64,000 bases of DNA, from positions 2,294,001 to 2,358,000 of the forward strand of contig NZ_BAAAOH010000001.1 in assembly GCF_039530225.1 (NCBI RefSeq), in the 5' to 3' direction. Position 1 is the first letter of the stretch. Each line of letters begins with the position of its first letter. The position numbers and the translations under genes were made by a program. The notes below the pieces were generated by a model, which was not told where the DNA came from, did not search any database, and saw nothing but the letters and a program-made list of their open reading frames with translations. The DNA comes from Microbacterium pumilum. Its GTDB lineage: Bacteria; Actinomycetota; Actinomycetes; Actinomycetales; Microbacteriaceae. This document shows, piece after piece, positions 27,597-35,617 of the stretch.

Positions 27597-28552
27597 TCGT
27601 CTTCCGCGACCCTGCCGAGGTGCCGGCGGGCTACGGACCGTCGGTGGTCGCGATCGGAAAGTTCGACGGGGTCCACTCCGGCCATCGGGCCGTGATCGAC
27701 CGTGCCCGAGTGGATGCGGCGACCGGCGGAGCGCGTGTCGTGGCCGTCACGTTCGATCGCAACCCGCTCGCACTGCTGCGCCCCGAGCTCTGCCCCGAGA
27801 ACCTGATCGGCGTGCACCAGAAGCTGCAGCTGCTCGCCGAGACCGGCATCGACGCGACGCTCATGCTGCGCTTCGACGAGCGGCTCGCGAACCTCTCGGC
27901 ACGCGAGTTCGTCGAGCACGTCCTGGTCGGCGCGCTCGGGGTGCGGACGGTGCTGGTGGGGCGCGACTTCCGCTTCGGACGCGGCGGAGCCGGGAGCCCC
28001 GACACACTGCGCGAACTCGGCGCCGAGTACGGATTCGACGTCGATGTGGTCGATGATGTGCGGGCGATCGAACCCGGACGTCGGGTGTCGTCGACCTGGA
28101 TCCGTGAAGTGCTCAGCACCGGCGACGTCGAGACCGCTGCCAAGCTGCTCGGCCGCCCGGCTTCGCTGTGGGGCGAGGTCGTGCACGGAGCCAAGCGCGG
28201 ACGAGAACTGGGCTTTCCGACCGCGAACCTTTCGCCCGACCTCGAGGGATTCGTGCCGGCCGATGGGGTGTACGCCGGCTGGCTCATCGATGAGGGCTCG
28301 GCCGATGGGCTGCGCTCCGGCATCCGGTACCCCGCCGCGATCAGCGTGGGCACCAACCCGACCTTCGACGATGTGCCCGTCCGGCAGGTCGAGGCGTACG
28401 TGCTCGATGAGACCGACCTCGATCTCTACGGCCACAGCGTCGAGGTGCAGTTCACGTTCCGGATTCGCGGGATGGTCGCGTTCGAGGGCATCGAGCCGCT
28501 CAAGGCCAAGATCGCGGATGATGTCGAGCGGGTGCGCAAGGCGCTGACCTGA
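27593..28552 (+). CDS. ribF: Bifunctional riboflavin kinase/FAD synthetase
   Basis: 319 residues. The N-terminal nucleotidyltransferase domain (about 1-180) has GKFDGVHSGHRAVID and GRDFRFGRGGAG; the C-terminal flavokinase domain (about 185-315) has RGRELGFPTANL and ISVGTNPTFDD. It converts riboflavin to FMN and then FAD. The GTG at 27593 overlaps the previous stop (GTGA), placing it in the same transcript as the upstream membrane protein. In many actinobacteria truB-ribF is followed by rpsO; here rpsO lies about 33 kb away. Confidence 0.96.
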   Translation: MIVFRDPAEVPAGYGPSVVAIGKFDGVHSGHRAVIDRARVDAATGGARVVAVTFDRNPLALLRPELCPENLIGVHQKLQLLAETGIDATLMLRFDERLANLSAREFVEHVLVGALGVRTVLVGRDFRFGRGGAGSPDTLRELGAEYGFDVDVVDDVRAIEPGRRVSSTWIREVLSTGDVETAAKLLGRPASLWGEVVHGAKRGRELGFPTANLSPDLEGFVPADGVYAGWLIDEGSADGLRSGIRYPAAISVGTNPTFDDVPVRQVEAYVLDETDLDLYGHSVEVQFTFRIRGMVAFEGIEPLKAKIADDVERVRKALT

Positions 28553-28555
28553 TCG

Positions 28556-28582
28556 GAATAGGGTACGATCCGTACTCTATTC
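28556..28582. promoter_or_regulatory. 27-bp palindromic operator for the TetR regulator
   Basis: Left arm GAATAGGGTACG and right arm CGTACTCTATTC around a 3-base centre; the arms pair except for one mismatch. It ends two bases before the GGAGGT ribosome site of the phosphotransferase-like gene, so a bound repressor would block its transcription. The second gene of the unit encodes a TetR protein, making autoregulation likely. Confidence 0.75.
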
Positions 28583-28592
28583 TGGAGGTCCG

Positions 28593-31034
28593 ATGGAGCC
28601 CGTCCTCGAGTTGCGCGACGTCGGTCGCGGAGATTTGGCCGTCGCCGGCGGCAAGGGGGCCAATCTCGGCGAACTCGTGAGGGCAGGGTATGCCGTGCCC
28701 GATGGCTTCGTCATCACGACAGCGGTGTACGAGCGCGCGACCGCGGGGATCGCCGTGTCGTCGACGGATGCCGGCGCGAGGCGCGACGCCGTAGCGGATG
28801 CAGCGCTGCCCGACGACATGCGCGACGCCGTTGTGCGCGCGTACGAGCGGCTGGGCGCTGGTGCGGTCGCCGTCCGATCCAGCGCGACGGCCGAGGATCT
28901 GCCGGGCGCCGCCTTCGCGGGTCAGCAGGAGACGTTCCTCAATGTGTGGGGATCATCCGAGGTGCTCGACGCGGTACGCCGATGCTGGGCGTCGCTGTGG
29001 TCGGATCGGGCGATCGCCTACCGGGCCCAGCGCGGCATCCCGGATGACGAGGTACAGATCGCCGTCGTCGTGCAGGCGCTCGTCGCGGCTGACATCGCGG
29101 GCGTCATGTTCACCGCCGATCCCGTCACGGGGGAGCGCGACCGCATCGTGATCGACGCGAGTCCCGGTCTCGGCGAGGCTGTGGTGTCCGGCCTCGTCAC
29201 GCCGCAGCACGTCATGCTCGATGCTCGAGATCGCTTGGTCGGGCAGCGCGGCGGAAACGCAGAAGTCGTCATCCGCGCGGCGGATGGCGGGGGCACGAGG
29301 GAAGAGCACGCGTCGGCGGACGGCACCCAGCTCACCACCGAACAGGCGCGAAGGCTCGCCGCGGTCGGCCGATCGATCGCCGCTCGCTTCGGGGCGCCGC
29401 AGGACATCGAGTGGGCATTCGAGGGCGAGAGGCTCTGGGTGCTTCAGGCGCGGCCGCTCACGGCGCTGCCCCCTGCACCGCGGCGAGTGAACGCGGTCCG
29501 CCGGATGATGGGATCGATCGTCGCGGAACTGCTGCCCGTGCGTCCGTACCCGCTCGACATGTCGACCTGGACGCTGCGGGGCCACGGCAGGATCCTCACC
29601 CGGATGCTCGCCGAGATCCCGGGTGTGAATCTCGATCTGGGTCGGATGCTGCCCGAAGCCGCGGGAGTCGTGGACGAGCTCGTGCCGCCCGAGCCGCGCC
29701 CCTCCGCGCGCACCCTGACGGCTCCGGCCAGGGCGATCCGCAAGGCGAGGCGATTCGACACGCGCGAGTGGACCGGCGATCCGCGATTCGCGCGGTTCGA
29801 GCGGGAGATCGCCGAGCTCCGGTCGCTCGAACCTCGCTCGCTCGACTGGGTCGAGCTCGTCGGGATCCCCCATCGCGTGCTGTCGTCACTCGACGGACTG
29901 ATCACCCTGCGGATCGACTACCTGCCGCACGCGGGGCTGAGCCTGCTGAGGCTCCGACTCCGGCTCGGCGCGCTGGGACTGAGGGGCGAAGCGGGACCGC
30001 TGTCGCGCGGGCTGCAGACCCGCACGTCGCAGGCGAACGTCGACCTCGGCGCGCTCGCGCTCACCGTCGCATCGCGACCGGAGTGGCTGCAGGCGTTCCG
30101 CGAGAGCGATCCGGACCGGTTCGCGGATCGGCTCGCCTCCGACGAACGGCTCGCCGGCCTCCGTGAGCCGATCGCCGCCTACCTCTCCGAGTATGGGCAC
30201 CGTGAGGTGCGGAGCGCCTTTCTGATGTCGGAGCCCACCTGGGGCGAGACCCCCGCCCTTCTCCACGCCGGGATCGCCGGCCTGCTGGACCGCCCCGAAG
30301 CGGCCGGCGAGCCGGGGTACGCCATCGCGGCGGTGGCGGTTGAGCGGCTGAGGTCCTATCGACGGATTCGGCTGACGAATTCGGCGCCGTCGATCCTCGC
30401 CGCCGCCGAAGCCGCACGGGCGGGCATCGCATTCCGCGAAGACACTCACTTCCACGCCACGCGAGGCTTGCCCGTGCTGCGCGGCGCGCTGCTCGAGGCG
30501 GGCCGCAGGCTGGCGGATGCCGGTGTGCTCGACACCACCGACGATGTGATGCACCTGCGGCTGGCGGAGATCACCGCGCTCGCCGGCCCTGAGGCTGCGG
30601 GCGGGGCGCTTCGCGAGAGAGCACTCGCGCGAAAGGCTCGCCGTGCGAGCTACGCGGGCGGCCCGCTCATCTCGCCGGCGACGCTCTACCCGCATCGCCG
30701 CGGCACCGGCGATGCGCTGGTCGCGGGCACCCCGGCCGGCGGCGGACGGGCTTCGGGAGCGGTGCGGGTGGTGCGAGGCCCGAGCGACTTCGCCTCACTG
30801 CGGGCGGGCGAGGTGCTGGTCTGTCCGTACACGAATCCGTCGTGGACTCCGCTGTTCGAGCGCGCGGCGGCGGTCGTGGTCGACTCCGGCGGACTCGCGT
30901 CGCGTGCGGCGATCGTCGCCCGCGAGTACGGCATTCCCGCCGTCATGGGCACGGGGATCGGCACCACCGTGCTGCACGACGGCGATGCTGTCACCGTCGA
31001 CGGGGATGCCGGGCACGTCGTGCCGGCACGGTGA
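28593..31034 (+). CDS. Rifampin phosphotransferase/PEP synthase-like protein with the catalytic His replaced by Arg
   Basis: 813 residues. ATP-grasp part (about 1-300): GGKGANLGELVRAGYAVPDGF, VAVRSSATAEDLPGAAFAGQQET, MFTADPVTG and a DIEWAFEGERLWVLQARPLT end. The middle part (about 330-690), with YGHREVRSAF, resembles the drug-binding domain of rifampin phosphotransferases. The C-terminal mobile domain reads GGLASRAAIVAREYG, where relatives have a His that carries the phosphate; here codon 771 is CGT (Arg). All other motifs look intact. As written it should not transfer phosphate through that His. It may be a pseudoenzyme, a recent mutation or a sequencing error. Good GGAGGT site; operator directly upstream; co-transcribed with tetR. 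Confidence 0.85.
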   Translation: MEPVLELRDVGRGDLAVAGGKGANLGELVRAGYAVPDGFVITTAVYERATAGIAVSSTDAGARRDAVADAALPDDMRDAVVRAYERLGAGAVAVRSSATAEDLPGAAFAGQQETFLNVWGSSEVLDAVRRCWASLWSDRAIAYRAQRGIPDDEVQIAVVVQALVAADIAGVMFTADPVTGERDRIVIDASPGLGEAVVSGLVTPQHVMLDARDRLVGQRGGNAEVVIRAADGGGTREEHASADGTQLTTEQARRLAAVGRSIAARFGAPQDIEWAFEGERLWVLQARPLTALPPAPRRVNAVRRMMGSIVAELLPVRPYPLDMSTWTLRGHGRILTRMLAEIPGVNLDLGRMLPEAAGVVDELVPPEPRPSARTLTAPARAIRKARRFDTREWTGDPRFARFEREIAELRSLEPRSLDWVELVGIPHRVLSSLDGLITLRIDYLPHAGLSLLRLRLRLGALGLRGEAGPLSRGLQTRTSQANVDLGALALTVASRPEWLQAFRESDPDRFADRLASDERLAGLREPIAAYLSEYGHREVRSAFLMSEPTWGETPALLHAGIAGLLDRPEAAGEPGYAIAAVAVERLRSYRRIRLTNSAPSILAAAEAARAGIAFREDTHFHATRGLPVLRGALLEAGRRLADAGVLDTTDDVMHLRLAEITALAGPEAAGGALRERALARKARRASYAGGPLISPATLYPHRRGTGDALVAGTPAGGGRASGAVRVVRGPSDFASLRAGEVLVCPYTNPSWTPLFERAAAVVVDSGGLASRAAIVAREYGIPAVMGTGIGTTVLHDGDAVTVDGDAGHVVPAR

Positions 31035-31038
31035 GCTC

Positions 31039-31641
31039 GTGACCGTGGGTCACGGGACGGCGAAGCGGCGTCGTGGCGCGGTGCTCGAGGCCGCGATCCT
31101 GGCCGCCGTGCTTCAGGAGCTCGGGGCCTCGGGATATGCCGGAATGAGCATGGATGCCGTGGCGGAACGGGCGCGAGTGAGCAAAGCATCGTTGTATCGA
31201 CGGTGGTCGGGCAAGTCGGAGCTCATCGTCGCCGCGGTCTATCGGATCCTGCCCGACGCTGATGAGATCCCCGACACCGGCTCACTGCGCGCCGACCTTC
31301 TCGTCGCTCTCGGCGACGCTGCGGCGCAGCTGGCGGGTCCGGCCGGAGCGGGAATGCGCGGCATCCTGAGCGATGCTCTCGGCGACCCCGGCGTCGCCGA
31401 CGAGCTGCGCTCTCGACGCAAGGGCCGCGGTGACGCCGTGATGCGGGAGATCGTCCGTCGCGCGAGAGCGCGGGGCGAGCTCGGTGACGGCGATCTCAGC
31501 CCGCGCGTGCTCGAGGTGGGGCATGCGATGCTCCGCCACGAGTTCCTGTTCGGGGGTGACGTGACCGAGGAGTACGTCACCTCTCTGGTGGACGAGGTGG
31601 TGCTCCCGATCCTGGTCGTGACAAGTCCGCCGGCGCCGTAG
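31039..31641 (+). CDS. TetR/AcrR family transcriptional regulator
   Basis: 200 residues. The N-terminal helix-turn-helix domain (about 10-60) reads VLEAAILAAVLQELGASGYAGM, then MDAVAERARVSKASLYRRW, a typical TetR DNA-binding segment. The C-terminal ligand-binding part is diverse. The GTG at 31039 lies five bases after the stop of the phosphotransferase-like gene, so the two form one unit; the 27-bp palindrome in front of that unit is the obvious target. The ligand is unknown and could be an antibiotic if the partner descends from a resistance enzyme. Confidence 0.9.
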   Translation: MTVGHGTAKRRRGAVLEAAILAAVLQELGASGYAGMSMDAVAERARVSKASLYRRWSGKSELIVAAVYRILPDADEIPDTGSLRADLLVALGDAAAQLAGPAGAGMRGILSDALGDPGVADELRSRRKGRGDAVMREIVRRARARGELGDGDLSPRVLEVGHAMLRHEFLFGGDVTEEYVTSLVDEVVLPILVVTSPPAP

Positions 31642-31661
31642 ACCCTGCCGGACTGCGCCCC

Positions 31662-31667
31662 TACGAT
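31662..31667 (+). promoter_or_regulatory. -10 box of a leaderless promoter
   Basis: TACGAT, seven bases before the GTG at 31675. Confidence 0.5.
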
Positions 31668-31674
31668 CGACACT

Positions 31675-32052
31675 GTGGATGCCGACCTGCTGGCCGTGGC
31701 CGCGGGAGCCGCCGATGTCGATTCGGTGAACCTCTGGGGGGCGCTCGGATGCGCCGTGGCGTACTCCGCCGCGCTGCTCGCGACCCTCGACGCGTTCGCC
31801 GACCTCATCCTCGCCCGCGGCGACTCGCCTGCCGGGCGACTGACACCAGCGGTAGGCTTGAAGTTCGGATCGAAGCTCGTCGCGGCTGCGATCGCCGTGA
31901 TCGCGGCGGCCATCGTCCTCGCACTCGACTCGAACTGGTTCGCCTTCACGGTGCTGTCGATCGCGTTCGTGGTCGTGGTCGGAATCGGCCTGATCGTGAT
32001 GATGCGAGACGGGCGGGCGACATCCGATCAGGGCTCGCACGGGACTGGATGA
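31675..32052 (+). CDS. Small membrane protein of unknown function
   Basis: 125 residues with three hydrophobic segments (about 18-42, 65-85 and 87-110). No family recognised. The GTG start is supported by a TACGAT box seven bases upstream. It precedes deoC by 42 bases on the same strand; co-transcription is possible. Confidence 0.7.
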   Translation: MDADLLAVAAGAADVDSVNLWGALGCAVAYSAALLATLDAFADLILARGDSPAGRLTPAVGLKFGSKLVAAAIAVIAAAIVLALDSNWFAFTVLSIAFVVVVGIGLIVMMRDGRATSDQGSHGTG

Positions 32053-32094
32053 CACTTCTCGCGTCGCCCGCCGATTCAGACTTGAGGGAGAACG

Positions 32095-33102
32095 ATGAGC
32101 AGAACAGAGCTTCAGACGCTGCCGGAGCGCGCGGTCGAACTGCTCGGCGGAGAGCCCGACGACACAACCCTCCGCCGCTACCTCCACGGACTCCCCGGCG
32201 TCGACGCGGTAGGCCTCGAGCAGCGTGCGGCAGGCCTCGGAACACGTTCGATCAAGACCACGTCCAAGGCCTGGGCGCTCGACAAGATCATCGAGCTCAT
32301 CGACCTCACCACGCTCGAGGGCGCGGACACCCCCGGCAAGGTCCGCTCGCTTGTTGCGAAGGCACTGAACCCGGATGCCGGCGACCCCACCTGCCCGCGC
32401 GTCGCCGCGGTCTGCGTCTACGGCGACATGGTGCCGCACGCGGTAGCCGCGCTCGGCGCGGCCCACGGCGATCCCGATGACGGCCTCGTCTCGGTGGCGG
32501 CCGTCGCGACGGCGTTCCCCAGCGGGCGCTCCTCGCTCGAGATCAAGCTCGCAGACACCGCGGATGCCGTCGCCTCCGGCGCCGACGAGATCGACATGGT
32601 CATCGACCGAGGCGCCTTCCTCGCTGGTCGGTACGGCCTCGTGTTCGACCAGATCGCGAAGGTGAAGCAGGCGTGCCGCCGGCCGGACGGGTCTTCGGCC
32701 TCGCTGAAGGTGATCCTCGAGACGGGTGAGCTCAACACCTACGACAACGTCAAACGCGCGTCGTGGCTCGCGATCCTCGCGGGCGGAGACTTCATCAAGA
32801 CCTCCACCGGCAAGGTGCAGCCTGCGGCCACCCTTCCGGTCACGCTCCTCATGCTCGAAGTCGTGCGGGACTGGCACCGCACCACCGGCGAGAAGATCGG
32901 TGTGAAGCCTGCCGGTGGCATCCGCACCTCGAAGGATGCGATCAAATACCTGGTGACGGTCGCCGAGACGGTGGGCGAGGAATGGCTGCAGCCGCACCTG
33001 TTCCGGTACGGGGCATCGAGCCTGCTGAACGACGTGCTGATGCAGCGTCAGAAGCTTGCCAGCGGCCACTACTCCGGCGCCGACTACGTGACGATCGACT
33101 GA
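32095..33102 (+). CDS. deoC: Deoxyribose-phosphate aldolase
   Basis: 335 residues, the long actinobacterial form with an N-terminal extension of about 80 residues. It splits 2-deoxyribose 5-phosphate into glyceraldehyde 3-phosphate and acetaldehyde. Schiff-base Lys in FIKTSTGK (about residue 234) and the second active-site Lys in GVKPAGGIRT (about 271) are present, as is EIDMVIDRG. The ribosome site is GAGGGAGA. The following aldehyde dehydrogenase genes fit: they could oxidise the acetaldehyde released. A three-copy 21-bp repeat separates deoC from them. Confidence 0.95.
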   Translation: MSRTELQTLPERAVELLGGEPDDTTLRRYLHGLPGVDAVGLEQRAAGLGTRSIKTTSKAWALDKIIELIDLTTLEGADTPGKVRSLVAKALNPDAGDPTCPRVAAVCVYGDMVPHAVAALGAAHGDPDDGLVSVAAVATAFPSGRSSLEIKLADTADAVASGADEIDMVIDRGAFLAGRYGLVFDQIAKVKQACRRPDGSSASLKVILETGELNTYDNVKRASWLAILAGGDFIKTSTGKVQPAATLPVTLLMLEVVRDWHRTTGEKIGVKPAGGIRTSKDAIKYLVTVAETVGEEWLQPHLFRYGASSLLNDVLMQRQKLASGHYSGADYVTID

Positions 33103-33106
33103 TGCT

Positions 33107-33169
33107 TCGACAAGCTCAGCAACCTGATCGACAAGCTCAGCAACCTGATCGACAAGCTCGAACTGGAGA
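33107..33169 (+). repeat. Three-copy 21-bp tandem repeat of a REP-like word
   Basis: TCGACAAGCTCAGCAACCTGA begins at 33107, 33128 and 33149 (the last copy diverges after TCGACAAGCTC). The period is exactly 21 bases with no spacer, so it is not a CRISPR array. It fills nearly the whole gap between the deoC stop and the aldehyde dehydrogenase start. Confidence 0.85.
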
Positions 33170-33172
33170 ATC

Positions 33173-34633
33173 ATGAGTTTCCTCGAGTACGCCCCGGCGC
33201 CCGAGTCGCGCGCCATCCTGAATCTGCGCGACGAGTACGGGCTGTTCATCAACGGCGAGTTCCGCGCCGGCACAGGCGAGTCGTTCGCGACGATCTCGCC
33301 GGCCGACGAGAAGCACATCGCCACGATCGCCTCGGCCAGCGACGCGGATGTCGATGCCGCGGTCGTCGCCGCGCGTCGTGCCCACGACAAGACGTGGTCG
33401 AAGATGAGCGGCCGCGATCGCGGCAAGTACCTGTTCCGGATCGCCCGCCTCGTGCAGGAGCGAGCCCGCGAGCTCGCCGTCGCCGAGTCGCTCGACAACG
33501 GCAAGCCGATCAAGGAGAGCCGCGACGTCGACGTGCCCCTGGTGGCCGCGTGGTTCTTCTACTACGCAGGATGGGCCGACAAGCTCGACTACGCAGGGCT
33601 GGGCGCCAACCCCCGTTCGCTCGGCGTGGCAGGGCAGGTCATTCCGTGGAACTTCCCGCTCCTCATGCTCGCGTGGAAGATCGCGCCGGCGCTCGCGGCG
33701 GGCAACACCGTCGTCATCAAGCCGGCAGAGACCACGCCCCTGTCGGCCCTGATCTTCGCCGAGATCCTGCAGCAGGCTGATCTGCCGCGCGGAGTCGTCA
33801 ACATCGTGACCGGAGCCGGTGCGACCGGCGCAGCCGTGGTCGGGCATCCCGACGTCGACAAGGTCGCGTTCACCGGCTCCACGGGCGTGGGTCGCGCCAT
33901 CGCGAAGGCGACCGCGGGAACGAACAAGAAGCTCACCCTCGAGCTCGGCGGCAAGGCCGCGAACATCGTGTTCGAGGATGCGCCGATCGATCAGGCGATC
34001 GAGGGCATCGTCAACGGCATCTTCTTCAACCAGGGCCACGTCTGCTGCGCGGGCAGCCGGCTGCTCGTGCAGGAGTCGATCCACGATGACGTCGTCGACC
34101 GGCTGAAATCCCGCCTCTCGACGCTGCGGATGGGCGACCCGCTCGACAAGAACACCGACATCGGCGCGATCAACTCTCTCGCGCAGCTCGACCGTATCCG
34201 CGAGCTCAGCCGGATCGGCGAGGAAGAGGGTGCCGAGCGGTGGACGGCCGACTGCGTCATCCCCGACAGCGGGTTCTGGTTCGCGCCGACGATCTTCACG
34301 AACGTGCAGGCGAGTCATCGCATCGCCCGCGACGAGATCTTCGGCCCGGTGCTGTCGGTGCTGACCTTCCGCACCCCTGCCGAGGCCATCGAGAAGGCGA
34401 ACAACACCCCGTACGGCCTCTCGGCCGGCATCTGGAGCGACAAGGGCTCCCGCATCCTCGCGGTCGCCGATCGCCTCCGCGCCGGCGTCATCTGGGCCAA
34501 CACGTTCAACCGCTTCGATCCGGCGAGCCCGTTCGGCGGTTACAAGGAGTCCGGCTACGGCCGTGAGGGCGGCCGCCACGGCCTGCTCGCTTACCTCAAG
34601 GGACCTTCGACAAGCTCAGGAACCGCAAAATGA
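33173..34633 (+). CDS. NAD(P)-dependent aldehyde dehydrogenase
   Basis: 486 residues, full length. PWNFPLLMLAWKIAPALAAGNT and the FTGSTGVGR nucleotide loop, the general base Glu in LELGGKAANIVFEDA, and the catalytic Cys291 in FNQGHVCCAGSR are present. It oxidises an aldehyde to the acid; after deoC the likely substrate is acetaldehyde or a related aldehyde. The C-terminal residues GPSTSSGTAK are encoded by the REP-like repeat at 34601-34624, so the repeat has extended or replaced the native end. The stop overlaps the next start (AATGA). Confidence 0.93.
   Translation: MSFLEYAPAPESRAILNLRDEYGLFINGEFRAGTGESFATISPADEKHIATIASASDADVDAAVVAARRAHDKTWSKMSGRDRGKYLFRIARLVQERARELAVAESLDNGKPIKESRDVDVPLVAAWFFYYAGWADKLDYAGLGANPRSLGVAGQVIPWNFPLLMLAWKIAPALAAGNTVVIKPAETTPLSALIFAEILQQADLPRGVVNIVTGAGATGAAVVGHPDVDKVAFTGSTGVGRAIAKATAGTNKKLTLELGGKAANIVFEDAPIDQAIEGIVNGIFFNQGHVCCAGSRLLVQESIHDDVVDRLKSRLSTLRMGDPLDKNTDIGAINSLAQLDRIRELSRIGEEEGAERWTADCVIPDSGFWFAPTIFTNVQASHRIARDEIFGPVLSVLTFRTPAEAIEKANNTPYGLSAGIWSDKGSRILAVADRLRAGVIWANTFNRFDPASPFGGYKESGYGREGGRHGLLAYLKGPSTSSGTAK
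34601..34624 (+). repeat. REP-like element inside the 3' end of the aldehyde dehydrogenase gene
   Basis: GGACCTTCGACAAGCTCAGG followed by AACC, the same word as at 33107-33158 and, inverted, at 24961-24982. In this frame it encodes the tripeptide-rich PSTSSG end of the protein. Confidence 0.8.
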
Positions 34634-35493
34634 CGAAACGACTCAGCGTTCCGAAGACGTACAAGCTATACATCGGTGGGGCCTTTCCGCGAAGCGAGTC
34701 GGGCCGCACCTACGAGGTGACCTCGGACAAGGGCGAGTTCCTCGCCAACGCGGCGCTGGCATCACGCAAAGACGCGCGGGATGCCGCCACCGCCGCACGC
34801 GGCGCGGTGAAGGGCTGGTCCGGCGCGACCGCGTACAACCGCGGCCAGGTGCTGTACCGGGTGGCCGAGATACTCGAGGGTCGCAGGGCGCAGTTCGTGG
34901 ACGAGATCGTGCAGCAGACCGGAGCGTCGGTGTCCGCTGCCACAGCCGAGGTGGACGAGGCGATCGATCGCTGGGTCTGGTACGCGGGCTGGTGTGACAA
35001 GTTCGGCCAGGTCGCCGGCAACGGCAACCCGGTCGCCGGGCCGTACTTCAACATCTCGGTGCCCGAGCCGACCGGAGTGGTCGCGGTCATCGCTCCGCAG
35101 GACACCGCGCTCGTCGGACTCGTGTCGGCTATCGCGCCGGTGCTCGTGCCTGGCAACACCGTCGTCGTGGTCGCCTCGCAGCGCTATCCGCTCTCGGCGA
35201 TCAGCCTCGCCGAGGTGCTCGCGACATCCGACCTCCCCGGTGGAGTCGTGAACGTGCTCACCGGATCGCCCGCCGAGCTCGCACCGTGGCTCGCGTCGCA
35301 CCCCGACATCCACGGCCTCGACCTCGTCGGTGCCGGCGACCTCGACTGGGTGGACCTGCAGGTCGCGGCGGCCGAGACGCTCACCCGCGTGCTGCCGCCC
35401 GAGCAGGGTGCGGATGCGGCATCGCCGAGTCTCGACCGGATCGCCGCCTTCACCGAGACCAAGACCGTCTGGCACACGAAGAGCCTCGTCTAG
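34630..35493 (+). CDS. Truncated aldehyde dehydrogenase-like protein lacking the catalytic cysteine half
   Basis: 287 residues, against about 480 for a full enzyme. It aligns to the N-terminal NAD-binding region (GVVAVIAPQDTALVGLVSAIAPVLVPGNTVVV, LPGGVVNVLTG) but the segment with the catalytic Cys and the final third are missing. The end, FTETKTVWHTKSLV, looks like a designed C-terminus rather than a random frameshift, and I recall similar short paralogues behind deoC in other actinobacteria. It overlaps the active dehydrogenase by four bases, so the two are made together and may form a mixed oligomer. Confidence 0.8.
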   Translation: MTKRLSVPKTYKLYIGGAFPRSESGRTYEVTSDKGEFLANAALASRKDARDAATAARGAVKGWSGATAYNRGQVLYRVAEILEGRRAQFVDEIVQQTGASVSAATAEVDEAIDRWVWYAGWCDKFGQVAGNGNPVAGPYFNISVPEPTGVVAVIAPQDTALVGLVSAIAPVLVPGNTVVVVASQRYPLSAISLAEVLATSDLPGGVVNVLTGSPAELAPWLASHPDIHGLDLVGAGDLDWVDLQVAAAETLTRVLPPEQGADAASPSLDRIAAFTETKTVWHTKSLV

Positions 35494-35527
35494 CGGTGAT
35501 GTCCGAAAACGTGAGGGAAAACTGGGC

Positions 35528-35554
35528 GACCCTTTGGTAACGAAAGGGTAACGG
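35528..35554 (-). promoter_or_regulatory. Candidate PHO box (PhoP direct repeats) for the glycerophosphodiesterase gene
   Basis: On the minus strand the units GTTACCCTTTC and GTTACCAAAGG lie head to tail with an 11-base period and a weaker GTCGCCC follows. This resembles the 11-base GTTCACC-type direct repeats bound by PhoP in Streptomyces. It covers the -35 region of the promoter whose -10 box is at 35561-35566. Glycerophosphodiesterases are classic phosphate-starvation targets. The same bases also form an inverted repeat ACCCTTT/AAAGGGT. Confidence 0.55.
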
Positions 35555-35560
35555 CGCATG

Positions 35561-35566
35561 TAGAGT
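35561..35566 (+). promoter_or_regulatory. -10 box of the glycerophosphodiesterase promoter
   Basis: TAGAGT, about 50 bases before the ATG, directly downstream of the candidate PHO box. Confidence 0.5.
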
Positions 35567-35617
35567 GGTCGCGCCCCGTCGAAGTGGACGGAGCGTACGA
35601 CCCGAAGGACATGCCCG

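Noticed and set aside
33107..33169. Possible CRISPR array
   Set aside because: The copies are directly adjacent at 21 bases with no spacers, and no cas gene is in the window.
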